From JACVCJ01 sp052437175 (GTDB lineage Bacteria > Bacteroidota > Bacteroidia > CAIKAF01), in assembly GCA_052437175.1 (NCBI GenBank), contig JBQVOK010000004.1, positions 186,001 to 250,000 of the forward strand: a stretch of 64,000 bases of DNA. Direction: 5' to 3'. Under the pieces are notes generated by a model. That model did not search any database. It was not told where the DNA came from and saw only the letters and a program-made list of their open reading frames with translations. The position numbers and the translations under genes are program-made. Numbering within the stretch: position 1 is the first letter of the stretch; the number at the start of each line of letters is the position of its first letter. Positions 34,726 to 43,309 of this stretch are shown here, in pieces.

Positions 34726-37181
34726 AGTTTTTCAAATTCTTTCTTTCGGCAGTTATTCTCACAGCCCTTACCGTTCTTCTCAACAACAGTCTTAAAGTAA
34801 ACAACACCTTTGTGCCTCCGCTGGGCAAACTGGTGGATCCGGTGAACGGTTTCTGGGCCAATATGGAACCGGCACAGCCGCAGTTCCAGAAAGCGCTGAA
34901 GATGGACGGGCTTGAGGGAGAAGTGCACATATACTGGGATGAGCGCCTGGTGCCCCACGTGTTTGCACAGACTACCCGCGATATGTTCTTTGCCCAGGGT
35001 TTTGTAACGGCTTCCATGCGCCTGTGGCAGATGGATTTCCAGACGCGTGCCGCCGCCGGCCGCCTGTCCGAAGTGCTGTATCCCACACTGGGCGAAAAAG
35101 TATTGAAATTCGACCGCCTGCAGCGCCGAAACGGTATGCTCAGCTCGGCTAAGGCCAGCGCCGCCGAAATGATGAAGGACCCGCTCACGGCCATGGTGGC
35201 ACAGGCCTACAGCGACGGGATCAATGCCTATATCGAACGCCTTTCGTACCGCAACCTGCCCCTGGAATACAAACTCCTGAACTACCGCCCCGAAAAATGG
35301 TCGCCCCTGAAAAGCGCCCTGCTGCTGAAATACATGGCACAGATGCTTACCGACAACGACGGCGACCTGGGTATTGCCAATGCCTACAAACTCTTTGATA
35401 AGGAAGACGCCGATTTTCTCTATACGCGTTTTCCGCAGGGGACCACAGACCCGATCATCCCTTCGGGAACGCCCTGGAATTTTAATGTACCGCGCGACTC
35501 TGCCGCCCTGGCCGATTCGCTTCCCGCCGCGGCGCCATCCGTAGCCGGCTTTTACCCCGAAATGGAAAACCCTTTTTATTTCGAAGGTATAGGCAGTAAT
35601 AACTGGGCCGTAACAGGGGCCAAATCGAGATCGGGTAAGCCCATCCTGTGCAACGACCCGCACCTGGCCCTTAACCTGCCGTCCATCTGGTTCGAGATAC
35701 AGCTGTGCAGCCCGGAATATAATGTGTACGGTGCCTCACTGCCGGGTTCGCCCTGTGTGATCTCGGGTTTTAACAACAATATTGCCTGGGGCGTGACCAA
35801 TGGTACCCGCGACGTGCGCGACTGGTACGAGGTGGAATGGAAAGACGCCTCTAAAAGTGAGTACAAATGGAACGGAGCCTGGGAAAAAACGGAATTTGAA
35901 CAGGATACCATTCATATAAAAGGCAGGGACCCGCTGGTGCAGCGTATTCCCGTTACCCGTATGGGCCGCGTGGTGTACGAAGACAGCCTGATGACCGAAG
36001 GTTTCGGCCGCGACCTGGCCATGAACTGGACGGCCTTTATCCCGGCCAACGAGCTCAAGACCTTTATACTGATGAACAAGGCGGCGAACCATGCCGATTA
36101 CATAACAGCCCTGGATAATTTCGGCTGTCCGGCCCAGAATTTTGTGTTTGCCTGTGCCAACGGCGATATCGCCATCAAACAGCAGGGCGCTCACCTCAAA
36201 TACCCTGCGGGAACACACTGGGGCGTTATGAAAGGCGGTACTTCGGAAGGCTTCATCAGCGAGGTTATTCCCTACAGCCAGAACCCACACGTGCTGAACC
36301 CGGCCCGCGGTTTTGTGAGTTCGGCCAACCAGCATCCCACCGATTCTACCTATCCTTACATTTACGATGGTATGTTCGAGCATTACCGTAACCGCCGGAT
36401 CAATTACCTGCTTACACAGAATTCGGGCATGGATGTGGAGTTTATGAAAACCATGCAGAATGATAATTACAATACCATTGCCTCGGAATACCTGCCCCTG
36501 ATGCTGTCGTACGTTACGCCGGCCGACTGGAGCGGGCACGACAACTGGCTGGGTATCCTGAAAAGCTGGAACTACTTTAACGACGCCGGACAGGTGGCGC
36601 CGGCCATTTTCGAAAGCTGGCTGCGGCACTTCAAAGCCATGACCTACGACGAATGGGATGGCGTAAAAGGTGAAAAACAGTTGCCCGGCACCTACAGCAC
36701 CTGGCTGTTGCTGAAAGACAAACCCTTTTCGAAGGTTTTTGATATAAAGAATACCGCCGCGGTGGAAGACGGAAAGGCCATCTGCCGCCTGTCTCTGGCG
36801 AGAGCCCTGGCCGACCTGGATTCCCTGAGCAAAGGAGACAGCGAGGCCCTGCAATGGTATAAGTTCAAAAACACCTCAGTACAGCATATCCTGCAGCTGA
36901 AACCGTTCAGCCGTTTCGGCATCAAAACGGGCGGTAACTATTCCATTATCAATGCCTGCAGTGACCGATGGGGGCCGTCCTGGCGGATGATCGTATCTTT
37001 CGAGAACGGAGTTAAGGCATTCGGGATCTATCCCGGCGGACAAAGCGGTAACCCGGGCAGTGCCTATTATGCCAATATGATCGAAGACTGGGCCGGCGGC
37101 CGTTACTATGAACTGAAGTTCTTTAAGAATGCCGATGAAGCCGCTGCGGCACAAACCCAGCATCAGAAATATTTTCACTAA
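34722..37181 (+). CDS. Penicillin acylase family N-terminal-nucleophile hydrolase
   Basis: The protein has 819 residues. An N-terminal hydrophobic helix (about 5-22) is a signal peptide or anchor. The alpha chain holds VPHVFAQTTRDMFFAQGFVTA and RLWQMDFQTRAAAGRL. A linker follows, then the autocatalytic cleavage site before Ser292 in GIGSNNWAVTG, which starts the beta chain; NDPHLALNLPSIWFEI and the oxyanion Asn region follow. The family is periplasmic and cleaves amide-linked acyl groups, including penicillins, N-acyl-homoserine lactones and, in many cases, unknown natural amides. Here it is coupled to an HSL esterase. The substrate cannot be told from sequence. The length is typical of the family in Bacteroidota. 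Confidence 0.93.
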   Translation: MKFFKFFLSAVILTALTVLLNNSLKVNNTFVPPLGKLVDPVNGFWANMEPAQPQFQKALKMDGLEGEVHIYWDERLVPHVFAQTTRDMFFAQGFVTASMRLWQMDFQTRAAAGRLSEVLYPTLGEKVLKFDRLQRRNGMLSSAKASAAEMMKDPLTAMVAQAYSDGINAYIERLSYRNLPLEYKLLNYRPEKWSPLKSALLLKYMAQMLTDNDGDLGIANAYKLFDKEDADFLYTRFPQGTTDPIIPSGTPWNFNVPRDSAALADSLPAAAPSVAGFYPEMENPFYFEGIGSNNWAVTGAKSRSGKPILCNDPHLALNLPSIWFEIQLCSPEYNVYGASLPGSPCVISGFNNNIAWGVTNGTRDVRDWYEVEWKDASKSEYKWNGAWEKTEFEQDTIHIKGRDPLVQRIPVTRMGRVVYEDSLMTEGFGRDLAMNWTAFIPANELKTFILMNKAANHADYITALDNFGCPAQNFVFACANGDIAIKQQGAHLKYPAGTHWGVMKGGTSEGFISEVIPYSQNPHVLNPARGFVSSANQHPTDSTYPYIYDGMFEHYRNRRINYLLTQNSGMDVEFMKTMQNDNYNTIASEYLPLMLSYVTPADWSGHDNWLGILKSWNYFNDAGQVAPAIFESWLRHFKAMTYDEWDGVKGEKQLPGTYSTWLLLKDKPFSKVFDIKNTAAVEDGKAICRLSLARALADLDSLSKGDSEALQWYKFKNTSVQHILQLKPFSRFGIKTGGNYSIINACSDRWGPSWRMIVSFENGVKAFGIYPGGQSGNPGSAYYANMIEDWAGGRYYELKFFKNADEAAAAQTQHQKYFH

Positions 37182-37199
37182 ACACCCGAGACCCGAGAT

Positions 37200-37550
37200 A
37201 TGAAACGTTTTTTAATTACAACCATACTTACCGCCCTGGTAGCTTTTGGCCTGGAATGGCTGCTGCCCTGGTGGATCATTGCCATTGTGCCTTTTGTATT
37301 CTGTGCCTTTGTACTTCCCAAACCGGGGCAGGCCTTCCTGTCGGGTTTCCTGGCCATTGGTCTTATGTGGGCGGGCACGGCCGCCTGGCGCATGAGCGAG
37401 GGTAGTCCCGAGTTCGTGGCGGCCCTTTCCGAAGTAATTACGCTGCCTCCGCAGGCCTCCTGGTTCTTCCTGGTAACGGTTTTTGTGGGTGCACTTATCG
37501 GTGGACTAAGCGGACTAAGCGGTGCCCTGCTGGCCCGGATGCGCTCCTGA
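37200..37550 (+). CDS. Small integral membrane protein, unknown function
   Basis: This 116-residue protein is almost entirely hydrophobic, with about four helices (2-20, 22-40, 41-60 and 82-115). The end of the protein has glycine zippers (FVGALIGGLSGLSGALLARM). I do not recognise a family. It starts 18 bp after the penicillin acylase stop on the same strand and so probably belongs to the esterase-acylase transcript as its last gene. Beyond that association nothing can be said about function. Confidence 0.72.
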   Translation: MKRFLITTILTALVAFGLEWLLPWWIIAIVPFVFCAFVLPKPGQAFLSGFLAIGLMWAGTAAWRMSEGSPEFVAALSEVITLPPQASWFFLVTVFVGALIGGLSGLSGALLARMRS

Positions 37551-37647
37551 CCTATTCGGTTTGGCCCGGGGCTGAATGATCTTTTGAGTATCATGATCCC
37601 GGCGGGCAGGGTTCCGGAAGCTGACACGGGGTAACGGCATAGTTCTC

Positions 37648-38421
37648 TTATTCTATGGTGTAGAAATAGTCGCGGGTAAAGGCCGGATTAAGCCGGTTGT
37701 AAAAGGCAATGATCAGGTTCAGCTTGTTCTGCAGGGCCGGGTAATGCGATACCGCATCCCAGAAACCGGGATTGGGCGCAAAAATATTCTCGGCAAAGGA
37801 GTTGAAGTCATTTTCCATGTCCGACTGGGCGTACTGGTACAGGAAACCGTGCTTCCAGTACAGGGAATCGAATACGGTGCCGGCACTCACGGACTGCAGG
37901 GCATATACGCCGCCTTTGCCGTACGGTGCGGTATTGTTGTGTACCCAGGCGCCGGTATCCAGGTCGGCCGGGAAATTGCGCAGCAGCACACTCGAAAATT
38001 CATGATGGAACACCTGTTCGATATAGCTGTCGGTATAACCCAGCGATACGCCATTATTGGTCAGGTACACGGCATCCAGCGAATTGGTGCCCCCGAAGGG
38101 CTGCCCGTAGAAACGGATGGTTTTTAATACATACACCTTTTTAATGTTTTGCTGCAGCACGGCTACGGGGTATTTGGCCATGGCCTTTTTTACGAGTTCG
38201 GCACTGCGGTCCCGTTCTTCGCGGTCGAGACTGCTGCATTCCGCTGCAATTTCGGGCGTTTGCCAGTAGGCCGGAAAGGTCTCCGCACTGCACTCAAAAT
38301 AAATGGGGATGCCGCTGCGTTTGTCCAGCACTTTTTTAAATGCCTTACTTTCGTTATCCGTCTGTGCGGGCAGGTGAAACGGGATAAGGATGAAAAAGAT
38401 GAAGAGGAGTTTTTTACTCAT
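37648..38421 (-). CDS. Secreted zincin-like protein, unknown function
   Basis: The protein has 257 residues with a signal peptide (MSKKLLFIFFILIPFHLPAQ). The mature part contains YIEQVFHHEFSSVLL (His139-His140-Glu141), an arrangement like the metal-binding helix of gluzincins. The usual second histidine of HExxH is absent (HEFSS), so peptidase activity is uncertain. Later acidic residues in FNSFAENIF could contribute. It is similar in feel to the putative zinc-binding metallopeptidase lipoproteins of Bacteroidota but has no lipobox. The start overlaps the stop of the next upstream gene by 4 bp, and the three genes 39698 to 37648 form a unit. Confidence 0.68.
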   Translation of the reverse strand: MSKKLLFIFFILIPFHLPAQTDNESKAFKKVLDKRSGIPIYFECSAETFPAYWQTPEIAAECSSLDREERDRSAELVKKAMAKYPVAVLQQNIKKVYVLKTIRFYGQPFGGTNSLDAVYLTNNGVSLGYTDSYIEQVFHHEFSSVLLRNFPADLDTGAWVHNNTAPYGKGGVYALQSVSAGTVFDSLYWKHGFLYQYAQSDMENDFNSFAENIFAPNPGFWDAVSHYPALQNKLNLIIAFYNRLNPAFTRDYFYTIE

Positions 38422-39101
38422 AGATAAACGGATTTTATACGTACGGAGCCCATCAGCTGCAACAGTACTTTACGTTGTGATATTCTGCCGTCGGGAGCTA
38501 TAAAAGTGAGCGGGCCATAGGTTTCGGAAAGCAGGCTGTCCTGCGGATCGATCCAGACACCACAGCGGCCTTCGGTACCTTTCTTCGGGAAGACCAGTTT
38601 GCGGTACTGCCGGTACATGGTATCGGCGCGGAAACTATAGTCGCGCATGTGTTCGGGCAGCTGAACCGGAACTTCGAACACGGTTTCGTTGTAGCGGCAT
38701 ACGGCGTTGTACTGCGGACGTCTGCAGTCGTTGTAAACGGGGTAGTAGTCCAGCAGTTGTATATCCGGCCGCGGGCCGCCGCTGAACAGTCCCTTGCTGA
38801 TGATGTGGTTCAGCGCATTGCCGTACCATTCGTTGGAGGCAAAAAATTCGGAAGGCGTTTCGGGCAGATCGCTTACATAGGGGCCGCAGCCGTAATAAAT
38901 AACAAGACTGTCGTTGTACAGGCAACCGGCCTGTCCGTCGGAACCCCTGGCACGGGAATGGGAAAGCCCATCGGGAAGGCGGAATTCATAGATCCCGGCG
39001 CTTATGATCTGCTGTCTGGGCTGCGCAGGAGCCGACCTGTGCTGGTAGCCCCAGAGTGCAATGATGAGGATAGCGGTGATTTTTTTTATAAAGATCAGCA
39101 T
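38418..39101 (-). CDS. Secreted protein of unknown function
   Basis: The protein has 227 residues. An N-terminal hydrophobic segment (about 2-20, IFIKKITAILIIALWG) is likely a signal peptide or anchor. The body contains IYEFRLPDGLSHSRARGSDG near the start, six cysteines spread as potential disulfides, and a beta-rich C-terminal part (GPLTFIAPDGRISQRKVLLQL). I do not recognise a family. It lies between two other envelope proteins with a 9-bp gap upstream and a 4-bp overlap downstream, so the three are probably co-expressed. Confidence 0.6.
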   Translation of the reverse strand: MLIFIKKITAILIIALWGYQHRSAPAQPRQQIISAGIYEFRLPDGLSHSRARGSDGQAGCLYNDSLVIYYGCGPYVSDLPETPSEFFASNEWYGNALNHIISKGLFSGGPRPDIQLLDYYPVYNDCRRPQYNAVCRYNETVFEVPVQLPEHMRDYSFRADTMYRQYRKLVFPKKGTEGRCGVWIDPQDSLLSETYGPLTFIAPDGRISQRKVLLQLMGSVRIKSVYL

Positions 39102-39110
39102 AGGCGTGGT

Positions 39111-39698
39111 TTATTTCATATTCATCAATGTCCAGTTGTCCAGGATTCTTTTGAACTGTTCACCGGTGATCTGGCTGTAATGAACACGGCCTGAAGCTGC
39201 AGCAGAGGTTAGGTCTATATGGGTATAGCGGGTTTTATGCTGGCGATAGTCATACTCGGTAACGAGCATCTGGTCCCCCTCCCTGAAAAAGTCCGTTTCC
39301 GTTTCGGGACCAAGCAGGTTATATGTAACGGATTTACGTATATGAATGTTTCGTTTTTCTGGCCGGGAATACGGATATGTGTAAATTTTAAGGTAGCGGT
39401 CACCGTTATTTTCCTGCAGTGACCAGTTGTCTTCAATAAGCGGTATCCCTTTCTGCAGGCGCTGTGCATTATAGTTACGGTCGTTTACGCAGAGCGGGAA
39501 AAGATCTTTCTGAAAAAAAGGACTGCCCAGTACAAAAAGCAGCAATAGCAATGCCGGTACACCCATACTGTGGATGCTGCGGGTAAAAGCCTTTTTGCCG
39601 GCTTTGTAATCGAACCAGTACGCAAGACCTATGGCTGCCAGCGGCAGCCCGAATAAAAGGGCAAGGCACAGGTATACCAGGAGCTTATCATTCATCAT
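39111..39698 (-). CDS. Membrane protein of unknown function
   Basis: The protein has 195 residues. Two hydrophobic helices lie near the N-terminus (about 4-28, LLVYLCLALLFGLPLAAIGL, and 42-60, VPALLLLLFVLGSPFF). A soluble domain of about 130 residues follows with no recognised motif (IPLIEDNWSLQENNGDRYL, DQMLVTEYDYRQHKTRY). The topology suggests the domain is periplasmic. It is the first gene of a three-gene minus-strand unit and follows the terminator of the LCIB-like gene. Confidence 0.6.
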   Translation of the reverse strand: MMNDKLLVYLCLALLFGLPLAAIGLAYWFDYKAGKKAFTRSIHSMGVPALLLLLFVLGSPFFQKDLFPLCVNDRNYNAQRLQKGIPLIEDNWSLQENNGDRYLKIYTYPYSRPEKRNIHIRKSVTYNLLGPETETDFFREGDQMLVTEYDYRQHKTRYTHIDLTSAAASGRVHYSQITGEQFKRILDNWTLMNMK

Positions 39699-39707
39699 TT
39701 GGGGCGT

Positions 39708-39738
39708 AAAAAAAGGTCCGTCCCGTAAGGACGAACCT
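39708..39738 (-). terminator. Intrinsic terminator of the LCIB-like gene
   Basis: AGGTCCGTCC (39714-39723) pairs with GGACGAACCT (39729-39738), one mismatch, loop CGTAA. On the minus strand it is followed by seven U's (A's at 39708-39714). It separates the carbon-related cluster from the secreted trio. Confidence 0.75.
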
Positions 39739-39772
39739 AAAATACAAAAAATTACGCAAACTTTTCCGCTTT

Positions 39773-40516
39773 TCAGGCGAGGGTCTGCAAAAGTTCGGTA
39801 CGTTCGTTGGTGGTGGTATCCAGTATCCCGATGCGTTTAAAGGAGATAAAGGAGCCCATGTCGTAATCCCCGTTGATAAAGATGGCCCCGGCCAGGATCA
39901 CGTGTCTGCAGGTGAACTTGGTACCGGCCACCAGTTCTTCGATCTTCTGGTCGATGGCGTCGTACATGATACCGGTAGCCTCCAGCACAGGATTTTCGGC
40001 GGTAATGATGCGGTTCTCGTGCTGGTACAGGATCTGTTCAATGATGTTCATCTGGTGGTCGGAGAGCGAGCGTTTGCCCGGCTCTATACGCCGCGCCCGC
40101 AGTTTGGCTATGGCCGCATGTACGGGATAACTGCAGGGCGAATAACTGATCTGTCCCGAACGCAGTACGGCCCCGATATTGGCATCTTTGGTAACCCCGG
40201 TATTGGGCGCATACAGGATGCAGGCCGCCCCGTCTTCGGGTACGTGCTGTGCAAACATCTGCATGCCGGTTTTGCCCGCAAAGGGATACCCGCACAAACC
40301 GCCCATCCGGAAAGGCCCCAGCATCTGCAGGGCATTGGCAGGATATTGTACGGAGTTTATTTCGTCGGAACCTATACTATCAGCATATACCAGCTGGGCA
40401 GGTTTGTAACCCGCATGATCGGATATCATCTGCAGCAGCATGGTTATGGCATCTTCACTTGCGAGCGCATCAGGATAAAATCGTCTAACCGTTTCTAAAT
40501 GCTTTTTATTACTCAT
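39773..40516 (-). CDS. LCIB-like (theta-type carbonic anhydrase family) protein
   Basis: The protein has 247 residues and is soluble. The core GGLCGYPFAGKTGMQMFAQH, VPEDGAACILYAPNTGVTKD and IGAVLRSGQISYSPC follows the LCIB family pattern (LAG-FLGKTG, HHxP, YAxPHI, G-IG, S-x-C) that I recall from algal LCIB and its bacterial relatives. Conserved candidates are Asp51-Glu52, His91 and Cys128. The Cys expected just before the D-E pair is not seen (Gly49), and the usual HH is QH, so zinc binding and hydratase activity are uncertain. The next gene upstream is a bestrophin-type channel, and a beta-carbonic anhydrase is three genes away. A 9-bp inverted repeat lies in its leader. Family recognition is moderately secure; function is inference. 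Confidence 0.58.
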   Translation of the reverse strand: MSNKKHLETVRRFYPDALASEDAITMLLQMISDHAGYKPAQLVYADSIGSDEINSVQYPANALQMLGPFRMGGLCGYPFAGKTGMQMFAQHVPEDGAACILYAPNTGVTKDANIGAVLRSGQISYSPCSYPVHAAIAKLRARRIEPGKRSLSDHQMNIIEQILYQHENRIITAENPVLEATGIMYDAIDQKIEELVAGTKFTCRHVILAGAIFINGDYDMGSFISFKRIGILDTTTNERTELLQTLA

Positions 40517-40528
40517 GATTACTGTTAT

Positions 40529-40568
40529 TTACAAAACTCGGAGCGGGTATGATGGCAGGGTTTTGTAA
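40529..40568 (-). promoter_or_regulatory. Inverted repeat upstream of the LCIB-like gene
   Basis: TTACAAAAC (40529-40537) and GTTTTGTAA (40560-40568) form a perfect 9-bp inverted repeat with a 22-nt spacer, starting 12 bp before the start codon of the LCIB-like gene. A second imperfect palindrome AAGGTATGCGCATTACCT lies at about 40589-40606. Either could be an operator; the first could also form an mRNA hairpin over the start region. Confidence 0.45.
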
Positions 40569-40650
40569 TAGCAGGCCTGTGTCATGAATAAGGTATGCGC
40601 ATTACCTCTATCCGTATTATACTGAAATTGGCTGCGCCGGGTTACATTTT

Positions 40651-41652
40651 CTACATTAAAATATTGTTTACAGGCGTTATCGGTTTGGGTAAATCGCTCT
40701 CATTCAGCATTTCGCGCAGGTCTATTTCGATGCTGCGGCTCAGGGCGGTGATGGGTACGTCGTTCGGACCGCCTTCGAAAGGGTTCTCCGTACTTTCGCC
40801 CACCTGTTCCATAGAGGTAAAGATCCAGGAAACCAGCACGCTGAACGGGATGGTGAACCATACGCAGTAATCGCCGATCTTGTTGAACTCGTTCAGCATA
40901 CCGAAAGGCAGAATGCATACGAATATCCAGATAAAGAACAGGTTAATGCTGGCGAACTGGCGCGGGTAGGGGAAGTTCTTGATGCGTTCGGACCTGCCCT
41001 GTTGTTCGTAGAGGTCGGCCAGGCGGCGTTCCAGCTCTACAAAACGGTAGTTTTCCAGGCTTCCGTTCCGGTTCAGGAGGCGCAGTTGTTCCGACTGGAT
41101 GGCAATGATCTGCGTGGCAGGATTGGCCCTGTGCTGTACCTGTGCAAACTCGGCTTCCGAAAGGTAAGGCCGCACGGCTTCTGCAAAGGGCATCTGCTGT
41201 TCGGGTACTTTAAAATGGCGGTGGTATTCTACGTTGTAGGATTTGTTCTGGTTTTCCCAGGAACGCGGGCTGCGCAGCTGGTAACGCAGGGCCGTAAGCC
41301 AGGCTATATGCCGGTATACCAGGGTTCTGTGTACTTCGGCGTCGGCAGTGGCATCGCCGCTCTGGATAAAATCGCGCACCATAATGCCCCAGCTTCTGCT
41401 GCTGTTTACTACGGCTCCCCATATCTGCCGGGCCTCCCAGAGGCGGTTGTAGGTCTGGGTGTTTTTAAAGCCCACGATAAAAGCGGCACCCGTACCTACC
41501 AGGGCTACCGGAACCCAGGGTATGCCCAGCCAGTGCCAGCCGAAAACGGCAAAAAGTACGGTGGGAATGGTGGAAATAAGTACGAGGATAAAAATGTTGA
41601 CCTTGGTCCAGACAAGGAATTCTTTCAGTTTATAATGGCTTCCGGTATGCAT
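40651..41652 (-). CDS. Bestrophin-family (UPF0187) ion channel
   Basis: The protein has about 333 residues from the chosen ATG at 41652 (MHTGSHYKLKEF). A longer frame to 41733 would overlap the antiporter gene by 68 bp and is less likely. It has the bestrophin signature AAFIVGFKNTQTYNRLWEAR followed by QIWGAVVNSSRSWGIMVRD, two N-terminal helices, and the later pair of helices around NLFFIWIFVCILPFGMLNEF and WFTIPFSVLVSWIFT, ending with TSMEQVGESTENPFEG. Bacterial bestrophins are pentameric channels; animal members pass Cl- and bicarbonate, and algal ones supply bicarbonate to the thylakoid lumen. It sits 13 bp after a Na+/H+ antiporter and just before the LCIB-like gene, which favours an anion or bicarbonate role. 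Confidence 0.9.
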   Translation of the reverse strand: MHTGSHYKLKEFLVWTKVNIFILVLISTIPTVLFAVFGWHWLGIPWVPVALVGTGAAFIVGFKNTQTYNRLWEARQIWGAVVNSSRSWGIMVRDFIQSGDATADAEVHRTLVYRHIAWLTALRYQLRSPRSWENQNKSYNVEYHRHFKVPEQQMPFAEAVRPYLSEAEFAQVQHRANPATQIIAIQSEQLRLLNRNGSLENYRFVELERRLADLYEQQGRSERIKNFPYPRQFASINLFFIWIFVCILPFGMLNEFNKIGDYCVWFTIPFSVLVSWIFTSMEQVGESTENPFEGGPNDVPITALSRSIEIDLREMLNESDLPKPITPVNNILM

Positions 41653-41665
41653 ATTCCGTAACGGT

Positions 41666-43267
41666 TTAGAGTGTAAGACGGGCTTCGTCGAGGTCGAGCT
41701 GGTTTTCCTGCTTGCGTACCACTTCGTGTTCAAAAATGCGTTCGTGGTGAATTTTGGCCAGTTCGCTGCGCTGTGCCTGTATCAGGTCCAGCAGTACCCG
41801 GTTGTATTGCTCGATCCCGGCCTTTTCCATGGTATCGCATTCCAGCGATTCCAGGCGCTGGTGGGTAAGACTGATGTCGTTCTCGAGGCGTTTTTTCAGG
41901 TTCTCTACCAGTTCGTTGGCCGAAATATGCGGGGCGTGTGCCTGGTTAAGCCGTTCCAGGGCCGAACGCATGAGGCGCAGGCGTATGGCGGCTTCCTGTT
42001 CTTCTACGGGGATCAGGTCGTCGATCTCGCGTATATGAGCCCAGCGGATAATGAAGGGCAGGCTCAGGCCCTGTACCACCAGGGTTACCAGGATCACCAC
42101 AAAGGTGATGAACAGGATGAGATTGCGCTGTGGAAAATGCTGGCCGTTATCCAGCAGCATGGGCACCGAAAGTGCCGAAGCCAGCGATACCACTCCGCGC
42201 ATACCCGCCCAGCTGATGAGCAGGGGCCCCTGCCAGCCCGGACTGGGTTCCTTGGCCCGGATCGATTTGCTGAGCCAGCGGGGTACAAAGGCCGCCGGGT
42301 ATACCCAGATAAAACGGATAAGAATGGTAATAGCGCTGATAATAAGTCCGTAACGTATGCCCTCGCTGATGGAGTACCCGTTGAGACCTTCTACAATAAT
42401 AGGCAGTTCGAGCCCGATAAGAATGAAAATAATGCCGTTGAGGATAAAAATAACGGTAGACCATACGCTTACCGTCTGCAGGCGCGACTGGTGATTGAAA
42501 ATGACATTGCTGCGGTACGAAAGAAAGAGTCCGCCGCTTACCACAGCCATTACCCCGGAAAAGTGGAACTGCTCTGCCCCGATGTACATAATGTAGGGGG
42601 CCATAAAGGTAAGTGCCGTATCGATGTTTGACGTAGTAGGAAAGTAGCGGTGGATCACATAAAAGACCATGGCCACGGCCAGTCCGCACACAATACCCAT
42701 GCCGGCCACGATAAAGAAATCGGAAACGGCCTCCCGCAGGGTGAAATGCCCGGTGAGTACGGCTGCCAGTGCAAAGCGGAACACAATGAGGCTGGACGCG
42801 TCGTTGATGAGGCTTTCGCCTTCGAGGATGGTCACCACACGTTTGGGAATCTTGATGCCTTTGAGCACCGAGGTGGCCGCCACGGCATCGGGGGGCGAAA
42901 TGATGCCGCCCAGCAGGAAACCCATGGCCAGGGTAAACCCGGGGATCATCTGGCTGGAGACCAGGGCTACTATGCAGGAGGTAAAGATCACCAGCCCGAA
43001 GGCCAGCAGCCCGATGGGGCGTTTCCATTTCCAGAAATCGTTCCATGAGGTGTACCAGGCCGCTTCATAGAGAATGGGCGGCAGAAAGATGATAAAGACC
43101 AGCTCCGGGTCCAGTTCAATATGCGGAATGCCCGGTATCAGGCTGATGATAAGGCCTCCCAGTACCAGGAATATCGGGTAGGATATACGTAGTTTCTGCC
43201 CCAGCATCACCAGCATGGAAACAGCAAAGAGAAGCGAAATGATGAGAAGTATCGTATGGTGAAGCAT
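41666..43267 (-). CDS. CPA1-family Na+/H+ antiporter
   Basis: The protein has 533 residues with about twelve hydrophobic helices in residues 1-410 and a cytoplasmic helical tail (about 415-533, rich in Glu/Arg/Gln). The transport core is visible: FLLGGIISPPDAVAATSVLK and ILEGESLINDASSLIVFRFA, containing the Asn-Asp pair typical of electroneutral CPA1 exchangers. The later SWAGMRGVVSLASALSVP is the conserved Arg segment. It exchanges Na+ (or K+) for H+ across the inner membrane. It follows the beta-carbonic anhydrase by 42 bp and precedes the bestrophin by 13 bp, so the three are likely one transcript. Confidence 0.93.
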   Translation of the reverse strand: MLHHTILLIISLLFAVSMLVMLGQKLRISYPIFLVLGGLIISLIPGIPHIELDPELVFIIFLPPILYEAAWYTSWNDFWKWKRPIGLLAFGLVIFTSCIVALVSSQMIPGFTLAMGFLLGGIISPPDAVAATSVLKGIKIPKRVVTILEGESLINDASSLIVFRFALAAVLTGHFTLREAVSDFFIVAGMGIVCGLAVAMVFYVIHRYFPTTSNIDTALTFMAPYIMYIGAEQFHFSGVMAVVSGGLFLSYRSNVIFNHQSRLQTVSVWSTVIFILNGIIFILIGLELPIIVEGLNGYSISEGIRYGLIISAITILIRFIWVYPAAFVPRWLSKSIRAKEPSPGWQGPLLISWAGMRGVVSLASALSVPMLLDNGQHFPQRNLILFITFVVILVTLVVQGLSLPFIIRWAHIREIDDLIPVEEQEAAIRLRLMRSALERLNQAHAPHISANELVENLKKRLENDISLTHQRLESLECDTMEKAGIEQYNRVLLDLIQAQRSELAKIHHERIFEHEVVRKQENQLDLDEARLTL

Positions 43268-43309
43268 GCCGAAAGATAAGGGAAAACCGTAAGACTGGAA
43301 AAGGCTGTT

